Assembly (NCBI GenBank): GCA_937872925.1
Contig: CALMUT010000218.1
Coordinates: 1 to 48,090 of the forward strand
Direction: 5' to 3'
Length of the DNA: 48,090 bases
Source: an uncultured Myxococcales bacterium
Lineage (GTDB): Bacteria; Myxococcota_A; Polyangia; Polyangiales; Polyangiaceae
Shown here: positions 8,092-16,367 of the stretch, piece after piece
How positions within the stretch are numbered: the stretch's first letter is position 1
How the letters are laid out: every line of letters begins with the position of its first letter
Program-made: the position numbers and the translations under genes
The notes under the pieces: model-generated
Seen by the model: the letters and a program-made list of their open reading frames with translations, nothing else
The model's database searches: none
Told to the model about the DNA's origin: nothing

Positions 8092-8965
8092 GCCACCCTT
8101 CGTGGAGCAGCTGACGGTCGGACGCGACGGTACTAAGCTATATCTGCGTTCGCGCCAGGGTCCGTCGCCCGTCACCGCGATCCTGTGCGACGGCATCTGT
8201 TGTGATGGGTTCGTCTTCAAGTATCTCTGGGACGATCTGCAGCGGCTACTCTCCGTTGCCCACTGGAACTACCGAGGTCACGGACGCAGCGGCGCGCCCG
8301 TTGACGCCGACTTCATCGATGTCTCTGCTCATGCGTCGGACCTAGATGCGGTGCGGCGAGCCATCGACGATCCTCCCGTCGTGCTCGTCGGCCACTCGTT
8401 TGGAACTCAGGTTGCGCTGGAAGCCTATCGACTACGCCCTGACAAGATCGTGGGCATGGTGTTCTTGTGTGGCAGCTTTGGGCGCGTCACCCACACTTTC
8501 AAAGGCAGCGACGTGCTTGCTCAGATCTTGCCGCGGCTGCGGGAGATGTCTTCGGACCACCCCAAAATTGCGCGTGCCCTCTGGTCCCGCGTGCCCCCGA
8601 AGATGGCGGTGCGCATTGGCATGTTGACCGGCGATTTAGACGCACGCACCGTGCGCCCGGAAGATGTCGAGCCCTACTTCAAGCACGTGGCTCACATCGA
8701 CTTTCCGATGTTCGTCCGGATGCTCGAGCACGCCGGTGAGCATTCCGCCGAAGATCTACTGCCGGATATAGATGTGCCGGTGCTCGTGATTGCGGGCGAT
8801 CGCGATTCATTCACGCCTCCGGAGCTGAGCGCGAAAATGGCGGACATTTTGCCCCAGGGCGAGCTCGTCATGTTAGCTGGCGGGACCCATGTGGCGCCCC
8901 TGGAACAGAACGAACTGGTGACCTTGCGCATCGAGAAGTTCCTCACCGAACACCGTATCCCATGA
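8060..8965 (+). CDS. Alpha/beta-fold hydrolase
   Basis: 301 residues from a GTG at 8060, overlapping the previous gene by 32 bases. The nucleophile elbow is G-H-S-F-G (Ser113), the acid is in G-D-R-D-S-F (Asp247 or Asp249), and the His is in G-G-T-H-V-A-P (His277), giving a complete catalytic triad. The N-R-G-H-G-type element before the triad reads W-N-Y-R-G-H-G-R-S-G. There is no signal peptide, so it is probably cytosolic. Family members are esterases, lipases or peptidases; the substrate cannot be told from sequence. An unusual feature is a Cys-rich loop (C-D-G-I-C-C-D-G, about 43-50) at the position of the oxyanion hole. It is followed by a lipoprotein gene with an ATGA overlap. Confidence 0.88.
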   Translation: MTTTTIPTRAEPPFVEQLTVGRDGTKLYLRSRQGPSPVTAILCDGICCDGFVFKYLWDDLQRLLSVAHWNYRGHGRSGAPVDADFIDVSAHASDLDAVRRAIDDPPVVLVGHSFGTQVALEAYRLRPDKIVGMVFLCGSFGRVTHTFKGSDVLAQILPRLREMSSDHPKIARALWSRVPPKMAVRIGMLTGDLDARTVRPEDVEPYFKHVAHIDFPMFVRMLEHAGEHSAEDLLPDIDVPVLVIAGDRDSFTPPELSAKMADILPQGELVMLAGGTHVAPLEQNELVTLRIEKFLTEHRIP

Positions 8966-9957
8966 AGCGTGGGCTGGTGCTCGTGGCGCTATTGGCGCTG
9001 GGCTGCGACGACAAGAGCGCCACACCGCCCGCGGGCAGCGCCGCGACTGCGGCCTCTGTCGTCGCGCCTCCAAGCGCTGCGGGTGCCGCATCCAAGCCGG
9101 CACCACCGGCAGCGAGTGCAGGCGCCGCTCCGGCCAGTGCACGGACGCCCCTTGAGCAGATCCGGTCCGCGAAAATCAAGTCCGTTGCCGTCACGGCGGA
9201 GGGGTACCGCGGCGAGCTGGTCGGTGGGGGCACGGCCCAGCTGATCTTCGCGACGAAGCTTGCGCCTCTCGCGCCGCGGGCTCCGAGCGCCCATGCGAAT
9301 CTGGCCGCCGAAGTGGCGCCGGCCGTCGTGGCACCCACGGCGCTTCGCATGCTCAGCCTGAAAGAAATCCTTGCAGCCGCTGATGAGAAGACCCGGCGCA
9401 AACTCGGCGGCGAGCTGCGCGTGCTCGCGGACGGTAACGTGGAGGCAACCCTGGTCCTGCTGCCGGCGAAGCGCATGGTGACCTTGGAGGTCGGACGCGT
9501 GCTAGAAGGCACGCGCACCCATAAGTGGGAAACCGAGCTGATGAGCCGCCCCGCGCCCAGCGAGCCAGCGGCGCTCCTGGCAGCGTACCAGCAGGTGCTC
9601 GCAGTGGACGCCCTCTGCCAGAACCTTCGGCGCATCAAGGTTGCTGTGGATGACGATACCAAGACGGTCCTTGCCCTGGAGGGTAACGACACATTTTCCG
9701 CCGCGGCCGCCGACGGCAGCGTGGGCGATCCACTACCTCGGCTCAGTCGGCACGTGCTCTTTTCCAAGGCGCTGGACGAACGCATTCGCAAGCTGGACCG
9801 CGCACGCATCGAGGCCGCGCTGCGCTCACCCAGCGGTGGGCTTCTCGTCACGCCGATGCAGGTTGACGAGGTTGTGCAGCGCCGGGATGCCCTGCAACGC
9901 CTATTCGACCGCCGCATTAAGAGCCGTGGCCGCGATGCGACCCTGGCATTGCCCTGA
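8962..9957 (+). CDS. Lipoprotein of unknown function
   Basis: 331 residues. The ATG overlaps the stop of the hydrolase gene. The N-terminus K-R-G-L-V-L-V-A-L-L-A-L-G-C has a good lipobox (A-L-G-C), followed by Asp-Asp and an Ala/Pro/Ser linker to about residue 70. The remainder is a mixed alpha/beta globular region with no motif I recognise. The two Asp residues directly after the lipid-bearing Cys would, by the enterobacterial rule, favour inner-membrane retention; whether that rule holds in Myxococcota is uncertain. No homologue is recalled. Confidence 0.75.
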   Translation: MKRGLVLVALLALGCDDKSATPPAGSAATAASVVAPPSAAGAASKPAPPAASAGAAPASARTPLEQIRSAKIKSVAVTAEGYRGELVGGGTAQLIFATKLAPLAPRAPSAHANLAAEVAPAVVAPTALRMLSLKEILAAADEKTRRKLGGELRVLADGNVEATLVLLPAKRMVTLEVGRVLEGTRTHKWETELMSRPAPSEPAALLAAYQQVLAVDALCQNLRRIKVAVDDDTKTVLALEGNDTFSAAAADGSVGDPLPRLSRHVLFSKALDERIRKLDRARIEAALRSPSGGLLVTPMQVDEVVQRRDALQRLFDRRIKSRGRDATLALP

Positions 9958-9984
9958 ACTCTGCCGTCGCGGTATAGACTGTAG

Positions 9985-10692
9985 GTGTCTGACCTCGACC
10001 CGCCGCTTGTTGGCTCGCTTTTAGGCCTCGCCGCCCACGACCTGCGCAATCCGCTTTCTGCGCTGCGTAGCAACCTCGGATATCTTGAGAGTTCACTTCC
10101 GGCCGCTGACGAAGACACCCGCGAAGCTCTGAGTGATGCGTTCGTGTCCTGCGACAGCCTGCTGCGCATCATCGACAATCTGGACTGGCTGGGTCGCACC
10201 CTGCGGGGAGATACGGCGGCGATCGGCAGCTTGCCAGTGCTCGGGATCGTGCAGGAAGTGATCGCGCAGAACGCCGCGCTGGCTGTCAGTCACGAAACGA
10301 AGATCCAATTCGAGCAAGGCGCGGTAACGGACTCCACTTGGGTCGAGTCCGAACGCCAAGCACTGACGGTCGCGCTATCCAATGTGGTGCGCAATGGGAT
10401 CCAACACGGTGGCCGCGGACCCGTACGCGTGGCGATTACGCTCGAAGCGGGTCGTTGTGTGATTTCGGTACGGGATCCTGGCGAACCGATCCCGGACGAC
10501 GCTTGGGCCATCGCGACGAGCGCCGTGGGCCAGTTGTCCGCTAAGAAGCGAAGCGCTGCGCGCTACGGTTACGGCTTCGGGCTGTACGCGGCCCAGGCAG
10601 CCGCCACGGCTGCGGGCGCGACGTTGGGGCATGGCGCCGAAGCGGGTGGCGGCAGCGTGATGTCGCTCTCGCTCAAATGTAGCGAAAAATAG
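9985..10692 (+). CDS. Short cytosolic histidine kinase without sensor domain
   Basis: 235 residues from the GTG at 9985. It begins almost directly with the dimerisation domain: H-box A-A-H-D-L-R-N-P-L (His18). The ATPase domain follows with N-box V-V-R-N-G-I-Q-H-G, a degenerate G1 box (R-D-P-G-E-P-I-P) and a G2-like Y-G-Y-G-F-G-L-Y. There is no transmembrane segment and no PAS, GAF or receiver domain. Family function: phosphorylates a response regulator Asp. Its input must come from a partner, or it acts as a phosphotransfer module. No response regulator gene is adjacent. It ends 12 bases before the convergent FGE-like gene. Confidence 0.85.
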   Translation: MSDLDPPLVGSLLGLAAHDLRNPLSALRSNLGYLESSLPAADEDTREALSDAFVSCDSLLRIIDNLDWLGRTLRGDTAAIGSLPVLGIVQEVIAQNAALAVSHETKIQFEQGAVTDSTWVESERQALTVALSNVVRNGIQHGGRGPVRVAITLEAGRCVISVRDPGEPIPDDAWAIATSAVGQLSAKKRSAARYGYGFGLYAAQAAATAAGATLGHGAEAGGGSVMSLSLKCSEK

Positions 10693-10704
10693 AACGACGG
10701 CGAT

Positions 10705-11901
10705 TCAGGGTTGCACGATGCTGACCGAGTCCGGGTCGCGGTGCAGGATCTTGCCGGTTTCGCCCGGGCAGCCCCAACAATTGCTGAAGTGCAGTCGCGG
10801 CCGGATGTATCCGCTGTACGCCAGGGCCACCGGCCCGGGTTCGTCCTTCATGATGTAGCTGGCGGACAGCGCGTACTTCTTGTCGCCCAGGCTGTGGAAG
10901 GCCACGACGAAACTCGTGTTCTTGCCGGAGCGCGCGGCGACCAGCAAAAATTCCGAACCCGCAACGGGGTTCCAGATCAATGGCGAGACGGTGAACAAGA
11001 ATCCCTTCTTTTCCCCTGGCCCACGGGCCACGACGGTGTTGGCGGCTTCGGGCTCACGGAAGAATTGGATGTCCTTGGCCACGGACTGCGTCGCCGGATG
11101 CGCGCGCAGCAGCGCTTCGAGCTCCTTGGCAGTCAGTCGCAGCTTTCGAAATGTCGCGCCCAGGCGCGGTTCCTTGATGACGGCGGCGTTGGGAGCGCCA
11201 CCGCAACAGCGGAACGCGATGTCTTCGGCCTTGGTTTCCGGATCGATCCCGCGTCGTGCCGCGCAGCGGTGCTCCGTTGGATTGGCGCCCCGCGCGGCGC
11301 CACGGATGGAGGCACGCCGCGGTCCTTCTTCGGGCACCACATCACTATGGGTCCACTCCCTGAGCGCCGCGCCCATGCCGAGCACTTCGAAGCCACTGGC
11401 ACAGGTACGCGGCTCGTCGGCGCAGCGCGGATCCCACGCAGCGCCGGTGGGGTAGGTGTCTCCGCTAGGTCCGCGGCACGCGCGTTCCCACTCCAGCTCA
11501 GTGCACAAGCGGGCCCCCCGCTCTCCGCACTTCTTGCGCGCTTCCTCTCGAGACAGGCCGACCAGGGGCGGCAGCGCCGGATCATTGGGGTAGGGCAGGC
11601 GGTCGATCTTGAACTCGCCTAGGTCCACGCTGTGTGCGACGGGTTCAAGCTCTGGCAAGCGGCCTGTGGCCCCAGGGATGCTGCCGGCCGTGAACTCCCC
11701 CGCGGGCACGTCGATCTTTTCGCCGGACAGCGGCGCTTGTTTCGGGGCGCGCACAGAACCTACCGCTGCGGCAGATTCGGCGGGGGCGGGGTTGGCGCTT
11801 GCCGCGCTGCCCGACGGTGCGTCGTCGGCAGCCCGCTCCTTTTGGCACGCCCCGGCACCCAGGCCCAGTAGGCACGCGGCTGCGGCCAGCGCTGCTGTCA
11901 T
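10705..11901 (-). CDS. Lipoprotein with formylglycine-generating-enzyme (SUMF1) fold
   Basis: 398 residues from the ATG at 11901; a GTG at 11913 is also possible. The leader ends in G-A-G-A-C, a probable lipobox. After an Ala/Pro/Ser linker, residues about 65-230 show the FGE-sulfatase fold: P-A-G-E-F-T-A-G-S, the A-R-K-K-C-G-E-R-G-A-R-L-C-T-E-L-E-W-E-R-A-C-R-G block, R-E-W-T, and A-F-R-C-C at the end. True FGE needs a redox Cys pair near its C-terminus, which I cannot place with confidence, so this is better seen as a FGE-fold protein of unknown activity than as a sulfatase activator. The last 160 residues (N-C-W-G-C-P-G near the end) match nothing I know. It is divergent from the gene at 12041, with an operator-like site in the gap. 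Confidence 0.75.
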   Translation of the reverse strand: MTAALAAAACLLGLGAGACQKERAADDAPSGSAASANPAPAESAAAVGSVRAPKQAPLSGEKIDVPAGEFTAGSIPGATGRLPELEPVAHSVDLGEFKIDRLPYPNDPALPPLVGLSREEARKKCGERGARLCTELEWERACRGPSGDTYPTGAAWDPRCADEPRTCASGFEVLGMGAALREWTHSDVVPEEGPRRASIRGAARGANPTEHRCAARRGIDPETKAEDIAFRCCGGAPNAAVIKEPRLGATFRKLRLTAKELEALLRAHPATQSVAKDIQFFREPEAANTVVARGPGEKKGFLFTVSPLIWNPVAGSEFLLVAARSGKNTSFVVAFHSLGDKKYALSASYIMKDEPGPVALAYSGYIRPRLHFSNCWGCPGETGKILHRDPDSVSIVQP

Positions 11902-11975
11902 CTGACTCCGCACGGCCGGGAGCCTACTTGGCGCCGCGCGCTTTCTGAAGCCGCTTCCTGCGTCTCGTCCCCCGC

Positions 11976-12003
11976 CAATGTTATCATTGTTAACATTGTA
12001 ACA
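11976..12003. promoter_or_regulatory. AT-rich operator-like array of TGTTA/TAACA half-sites
   Basis: CAATGTTA (11976-11983) and TAACATTG (11991-11998) are perfect inverted repeats around a seven-base centre. Inside lies the palindrome TGTTAACA (11988-11995), and a further TAACA occurs at 11999-12003. Half-sites therefore recur about every ten bases, on one face of the helix. The block is strikingly AT-rich in high-GC surroundings. It sits in the 139-base divergent gap between the FGE-like lipoprotein gene and the gene pair at 12041-13461, so a repressor or activator here could control both. The protein that binds is unknown. Confidence 0.6.
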
Positions 12004-12040
12004 AACTGGCCGAAATCCGGCGAAGGGCTAGGATGGTTGG

Positions 12041-12301
12041 GTGCCACACCCACTGGCAACCCACCTGGCGCCGATCATCGACATGGAGGTGCCACAGCTG
12101 CAGTCGATTGTGGCCCGCTGGGTTGTCAACGAATCCGACGAGCTTGAGCGTGCACGCTACCGAGTCTTCGGCGCTGGGCTGCGCGGGTTGAAGGAGCGCA
12201 TTCTGAAGCGCCCGGCGCCCCCCAGCGAAGAAGAAGTCGAAATCGCGATTACGGCGATGCTCGCGCTGGCTGGGCGACGCGCGCGCGATCTGCGGGCGTG
12301 A
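12041..12301 (+). CDS. Small hypothetical protein upstream of LarA-like gene
   Basis: 86 residues from a GTG at 12041. It overlaps the next gene by four bases (GTGA), which suggests co-translation. The product is mainly helical, with an Arg/Leu/Glu-rich second half and no Cys pairs, signal peptide or transmembrane segment. No family is recognised. The translational coupling suggests a role tied to the racemase-like enzyme, but nothing in the sequence resembles LarB, LarC or LarE. Confidence 0.55.
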   Translation: MPHPLATHLAPIIDMEVPQLQSIVARWVVNESDELERARYRVFGAGLRGLKERILKRPAPPSEEEVEIAITAMLALAGRRARDLRA

Positions 12302-13461
12302 CGGCTGGCTTTGCGGAGCGAGAGCTCCGGAGCGTTGCCGACGCCACTTTCGTGGTGGCCCCGAAGTCTGTTGCTGGCGGAGCCGATCTGCTGGACTTGT
12401 GTGACGCCGCGCTGCGCGCGCCGGTCGGCACGCCGCCCATCGCGGAGCTGGCGCAGGTCGCGCGCTCCATCGTCATTGTCGTCAGTGACGCCAGTCGCGA
12501 TGAACCTCGGCACGCGATGCTCACAGCGCTGCTGTCCGTGGTCCCCCGCTCGCGCACGTCGCTCATCGTGGCCAGTGGCACGCATGCGCCGGGCGACGCC
12601 AGCGTAGTGCCGGACTCATTTCGCGATCTTCCGCTGCTTGTGCACGATGGCGGCCAGAGGGCGGCCATGCGCGATCTGGGAAAAACCTCCCGAAACACGC
12701 GAGTGCGCCTGCAGTGCAGGGTGGCGGATGCGGATTTGGTGATCGTCACGGGGCGTGTGCGTCCCCACTACTTCGCGGGATTCTCCGGGGGCGTGAAGGG
12801 GGTCTTCCCTGGCTGTGCGCTGGCCGAAGACGCGCTGACGAACCATCGACTCAAAGCGCACCCAAGCGCGCGGCTCGGCAGTGTCGAGCACAATGTCTGT
12901 CGCCTGGATATGGAGGAAGCGGCGAGTCGCTTGCCCGGACGGCTGGCGATTCTGAACGTCCTGTGTGACGTGGACGGCACGCCCGTCGCGGCGGCAAGCG
13001 GCCACCCGGTGCACGCCCACAGAAAACTCGCTGCGGCGGCACGGGAGTTGTTCGGGGTGGCCCTGCCCGCTACGGACGTCTTGGTCGTTGGGGACCGCCC
13101 CCCGGTGACGCACACGCTGTATCAGGCGTCCAAGCTGGTCGCGCCTGCGGGGGCCGTGCTCAACGACGGCGGCGTCGTGATCGTGGTGGCGGACTGCAAC
13201 GGCGGCACGGGACCCCTCGAGCGCGTCAACGAAGGCATCTACGCCTTGGGCCTGGTTCCGCAGTTGCCGTCGGCGCACGAAGTCTGGCTCGTGAGCACGC
13301 TGCCGGCGGAGTTGGTGGATCGCACCTACGCTCGCCCCGTAGCGAGCCTGCGTCGTGCGCTGTCCATGCTGGCGGAGCGAACCGGCACGCGCCTCGGCGA
13401 CGGCCCTGTCCCGGCCCTTTGGCGCGCAGGCGAGGCCATCGTCACCCGGGGCGACTCATGA
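12298..13461 (+). CDS. larA: LarA-like nickel-pincer racemase/epimerase family protein
   Basis: 387 residues from a GTG at 12298. LarA of Lactobacillus plantarum uses His108, His174, Lys184 and His200 around the nickel-pincer (NPN) cofactor. Here the corresponding residues are present with the same spacing: S-G-T-H-A-P; then P-H-Y-F-A-G-F-S-G-G-V-K, with ten residues from His to Lys; then T-N-H-R-L sixteen residues on. Family function: 2-hydroxyacid racemisation or epimerisation by hydride transfer. The protein is shorter than LarA (about 425 residues) and its C-terminal domain is divergent, so the substrate may not be lactate. The cofactor-building genes larB, larC and larE are not in the window, so they would have to lie elsewhere. 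The operator-like array at 11976-12003 lies upstream of this gene pair. Confidence 0.8.
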   Translation: MTAGFAERELRSVADATFVVAPKSVAGGADLLDLCDAALRAPVGTPPIAELAQVARSIVIVVSDASRDEPRHAMLTALLSVVPRSRTSLIVASGTHAPGDASVVPDSFRDLPLLVHDGGQRAAMRDLGKTSRNTRVRLQCRVADADLVIVTGRVRPHYFAGFSGGVKGVFPGCALAEDALTNHRLKAHPSARLGSVEHNVCRLDMEEAASRLPGRLAILNVLCDVDGTPVAAASGHPVHAHRKLAAAARELFGVALPATDVLVVGDRPPVTHTLYQASKLVAPAGAVLNDGGVVIVVADCNGGTGPLERVNEGIYALGLVPQLPSAHEVWLVSTLPAELVDRTYARPVASLRRALSMLAERTGTRLGDGPVPALWRAGEAIVTRGDS

Positions 13462-13560
13462 CGCGTCGCGCCGCGAGAGAGAAAGTCGTCACAGGCGCGG
13501 GCAGACCATGACGTGAACGGGGATCCGGGCTAAGCATAGGCTCCACTCTCACGAGGAACG

Positions 13561-15522
13561 ATGACCGAAAAGAAGGTGTCCTTTCCGGGTCGGGTGCTCT
13601 ACCTGACCGAAGACAAGGAACTCATCCAGAAGCAGCTCGCTGGAGAGAACCTCGAATACGATCCCGCGCGTAAGCTCGTGGACAACATCTCCACGGACGA
13701 GATCACGCCTGGCTGGGTTTGCTACTACTTTGACGAAACCCTGGCGCGGTTTTGCCTGGTCGGGCTCCGGGGAGGGGCCATCGAAAAGGACGCCATCAAA
13801 AGCGGTGGCTTTTCGGTCATCGTCAGCGGCCGGAGCAAAGGCTGCGGCAGCTCTCGCGAGACCGCGCCGTACTCGGAGCTGAAGGCGGGCGTGCAGCTCG
13901 TGGTCGCTGAAAGCATCGAAAAGATCTACGGCCAGAACTGCCAGAACATCGGGCTTTTGACCACGACGGATTTCTCGATCCTCGAGCGCATCAAGCGCGG
14001 GGAAGCCATCGCCATCAGCGAGTTCACCAAGGGGCTCGATCCCATCAGCGCGCAGATCGTCGAAGAAGGCGGGCTGTTCGCCTACAACAAGCGGCGCATG
14101 GCCGGCGAGCTCTCGCCGCCCAAGACCGAGACCGCAGCTCGACCCATGACGCTGTGCGAAAAGATCATCGCTGCGCGCGCCATCGCCAACGCAAAGACGG
14201 GGGCGCTCGGCATCCCCGCCGTCAAGCCCGGAGACGCGCTGTTCGTGCGCACGGACGTACGCTTTTCCCACGAATACGTGACGCCCATGGCGGATTCGCT
14301 GTTTCGGGCTGGGTTCGGTGCCGATGCAAAGGTCAGCGAACCCGAAAGCGTCTTTGCATTCCGGGACCACCTGACCTTCCTCGATATGGTGATGCCCGAA
14401 GCCCACAAGAAGATGGGGCTCAAGGAGCAAGCTCATTCCCTGAAGACCGAGCAGGAGCGCTTTACCGGCCGTCACGGCATTCGCCTGTACGGCGAGGTCG
14501 AGCGCGACGGCAAGACCGTCGGCAGTGAAGCCATCTGCCACAACAAGGTGATCGAAGAGCTGGCCCTGCCCGGACAAATCGTTGCCGGCACGGACTCGCA
14601 CACCTGCATGGCGGGAGCGCTTGGGTGTTTCGCATTTGGCGTCGGCAGCACAGACATGGCCAATGCGTGGTTCACCCGGGACGTGCGCGTGCGGGTGCCC
14701 GAGACCGTGCGTTTCGTGTTGACCTCCGAGCTTTCCCCAGGGGTCTGCGCGAAGGACGTCATGCTGCACATCTTGAGCCTCTCCCATTTCAAGACCGGCA
14801 AGGGCATCGGCCAAGTGCTCGAATTTGCCGGGCCCGGCATCGCCAGCATGGGCTTGGACGAGCGCGCCACCCTCACCAACATGGCCGTGGAGGCCGGGAG
14901 CTTCACCGGTATCATCGAGGCCGACGAACGCGTCGTCGAGTATCTGGCAGAAATGCGCGGACTGGACAAAGACGCGGCCCGTGCCCGGATTGTGCGTGCG
15001 GATGCCGAGGCGCAGTATGCCGATCAGTTCGAGATCGACTTGTCCAAAGTCGTGCCCATGGTCGCGACCCCGGGCGACCCTCGCAACGGCGTGCCGCTGA
15101 GCGAGCTCGGCAGCGACGTGCCCGTCACTATCGCCTACGGCGGCTCCTGCACCGGCGGGAAAAAAGCCGATATGGACATGTACGCGGCGGTGCTGCGCCG
15201 CGCCCTCGACAAGGGCAAGCGCGTGGCCGACGGCGTGCAGCTCTTCATCCAATTCGGTTCACAGCAGATCCGCAGCTACGCGCAAGAGCGTGGATACATC
15301 GACGTCTTCGAGCGTGCGGGAGCGCAGCTGGTCGATCCGTCCTGCGGCGCGTGCATCCGCGCGGGCCCAGGCGTCAGCATGACCGCCGACGAAGTAACCG
15401 TTAGCGCCATCAACCGGAACTTTCCCGGCCGGAGTGGTCCGGGCAAGGTGTATTTGGCAAGTCCGCTGGTGGTGGCGGCAAGTGCTGTGGCTGGCAAGAT
15501 CGTCAGTCCGGAATCCATCTAG
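13561..15522 (+). CDS. Aconitase-family hydratase, swivel domain first
   Basis: 653 residues; the ATG at 13561 has a GAGGAA ribosome-binding stretch just upstream. The order is unusual: the swivel (LeuD/AcnA domain 4-like) part comes first, with G-R-S-K-G-C-G-S-S-R-E (about 90-100), followed by the catalytic LeuC-like part. The 4Fe-4S ligands are Cys349 in G-T-D-S-H-T-C and Cys595 and Cys598 in P-S-C-G-A-C. The substrate Arg region near the end is N-R-N-F-P-G-R. AcnB also has the swivel ahead of the catalytic domains, but is about 860 residues and has a HEAT-like domain that is absent here. Family function: stereospecific dehydration and hydration of citrate-like or isopropylmalate-like acids. 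Which substrate is used cannot be said; aconitase or homoaconitase activity is most likely. Confidence 0.88.
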   Translation: MTEKKVSFPGRVLYLTEDKELIQKQLAGENLEYDPARKLVDNISTDEITPGWVCYYFDETLARFCLVGLRGGAIEKDAIKSGGFSVIVSGRSKGCGSSRETAPYSELKAGVQLVVAESIEKIYGQNCQNIGLLTTTDFSILERIKRGEAIAISEFTKGLDPISAQIVEEGGLFAYNKRRMAGELSPPKTETAARPMTLCEKIIAARAIANAKTGALGIPAVKPGDALFVRTDVRFSHEYVTPMADSLFRAGFGADAKVSEPESVFAFRDHLTFLDMVMPEAHKKMGLKEQAHSLKTEQERFTGRHGIRLYGEVERDGKTVGSEAICHNKVIEELALPGQIVAGTDSHTCMAGALGCFAFGVGSTDMANAWFTRDVRVRVPETVRFVLTSELSPGVCAKDVMLHILSLSHFKTGKGIGQVLEFAGPGIASMGLDERATLTNMAVEAGSFTGIIEADERVVEYLAEMRGLDKDAARARIVRADAEAQYADQFEIDLSKVVPMVATPGDPRNGVPLSELGSDVPVTIAYGGSCTGGKKADMDMYAAVLRRALDKGKRVADGVQLFIQFGSQQIRSYAQERGYIDVFERAGAQLVDPSCGACIRAGPGVSMTADEVTVSAINRNFPGRSGPGKVYLASPLVVAASAVAGKIVSPESI

Positions 15523-15528
15523 GCAGCC

Positions 15529-16128
15529 GTGAGTCTCACGGTCGGTCCTGGCACTCTGGTGAAGCTCCACTATGTCGTCCGCGACGACGAAGGCGAAACC
15601 GTCGCGGACGAGGTCGTGGAGCGCGTCTTTGGCTACGGGCAGCTGTTGCCAACGGTGGAGCAAGCGATTGACGGGCTGGCATCCGGCGCGAAACGAAGTG
15701 CGAAGCTGCGTCCAGAAGATGCCTTTGGCGAGCGGGACCCCGAAGCGGTGTTGGAGGTGGAACGCGAGGAGTTCCCCGAAGACGTGGCTCCGGGCGACCA
15801 TTTCCAGGCCGAAGACTCCGAAGGCAAGTTCGTGATGCTGACCGTGCTCGACGTGGACGCCGAGCGAGTCGTGGTGGACCAAAACCACCCGTTGGCCGGC
15901 CTTTCCCTTGCGCTGGACCTGGAAATCCTCGACGTGCGGGTGGCAGAGAGCGCCGAAATCGATGCTGCGGAAGCCGCCCTTCAGGTGGCCAGTCCGCCGG
16001 ACATTTCCCTCATTCCTCCCGAGGCCTTGCTCGCACGGGGCCAGCGGCGTAACGAAGACGGCGAAAGCCCGGATGGAGCCGACCACGGCTCGCGGGGGCG
16101 CCGCGGCAAACCTGGAGACGAATCGTGA
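15529..16128 (+). CDS. SlyD-like FKBP-type peptidyl-prolyl isomerase
   Basis: 199 residues from a GTG six bases after the aconitase stop. The FKBP core (residues 1-75: V-K-L-H-Y-V-V-R-D-D-E-G, P-T-V-E-Q-A-I-D-G-L, P-E-D-A-F-G-E-R) is split by an IF (insert-in-flap) domain (about 70-125), as in SlyD, and closes with N-H-P-L-A-G-L-S-L. The C-terminal 60 residues are a disordered acidic/basic tail without the His/Cys-rich metal-binding end of E. coli SlyD. Family function: cis-trans proline isomerase and holdase chaperone in the cytosol. It is first in a run of seven genes to 19886, most of which overlap by four bases. Confidence 0.9.
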   Translation: MSLTVGPGTLVKLHYVVRDDEGETVADEVVERVFGYGQLLPTVEQAIDGLASGAKRSAKLRPEDAFGERDPEAVLEVEREEFPEDVAPGDHFQAEDSEGKFVMLTVLDVDAERVVVDQNHPLAGLSLALDLEILDVRVAESAEIDAAEAALQVASPPDISLIPPEALLARGQRRNEDGESPDGADHGSRGRRGKPGDES

Positions 16129-16367
16129 ATCAAAATGAAAAGCTCAAGCTGGACGTCCGTGTCCGAGATCGCTTGGTGTCGCGCGGAGCGGTGACTTCCG
16201 AAGAACTGGACACACACCTCGCAGCCCTACCGGACTGCGAGGCCCGTTCTGAGGCAATGGATCTCAGTCAACCCGCCCTTGGCGACGCGGCTGATGGCGC
16301 AACGGTACCGGTAACGGGCATGGTCGGAGCGGAGGCCGGTTCCGACGAGGACTTGGTGGCCCCGTGA
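16125..16367 (+). CDS. Small hypothetical protein in the sigma-factor operon
   Basis: 80 residues from a GTG that overlaps the SlyD-like gene by four bases; its own stop overlaps the next GTG. The first half is charged and probably helical (L-K-L-D-V-R-V-R-D-R-L-V-S-R-G), and the second half is acidic and probably disordered. The helical part ends in a short S-R-G-A-V-T-S-E-E-L-D element reminiscent of a winged-helix start, but it is too short to call. The overlaps on both sides make it a real gene. Function unknown. Confidence 0.65.
   Translation: MNQNEKLKLDVRVRDRLVSRGAVTSEELDTHLAALPDCEARSEAMDLSQPALGDAADGATVPVTGMVGAEAGSDEDLVAP

Noticed and set aside
10705..11901. Formylglycine-generating enzyme acting on the two sulfatase-like proteins at 25268-28008
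   Set aside because: Those proteins have Thr in place of the Cys/Ser substrate residue, and the C-terminal redox Cys pair of true FGE could not be identified here.
13549..15252. Long minus-strand open frame (567 codons) opposite the aconitase gene
   Set aside because: It is the mirror of a high-GC gene; the product has no recognisable domain, whereas the plus strand carries a complete aconitase signature.
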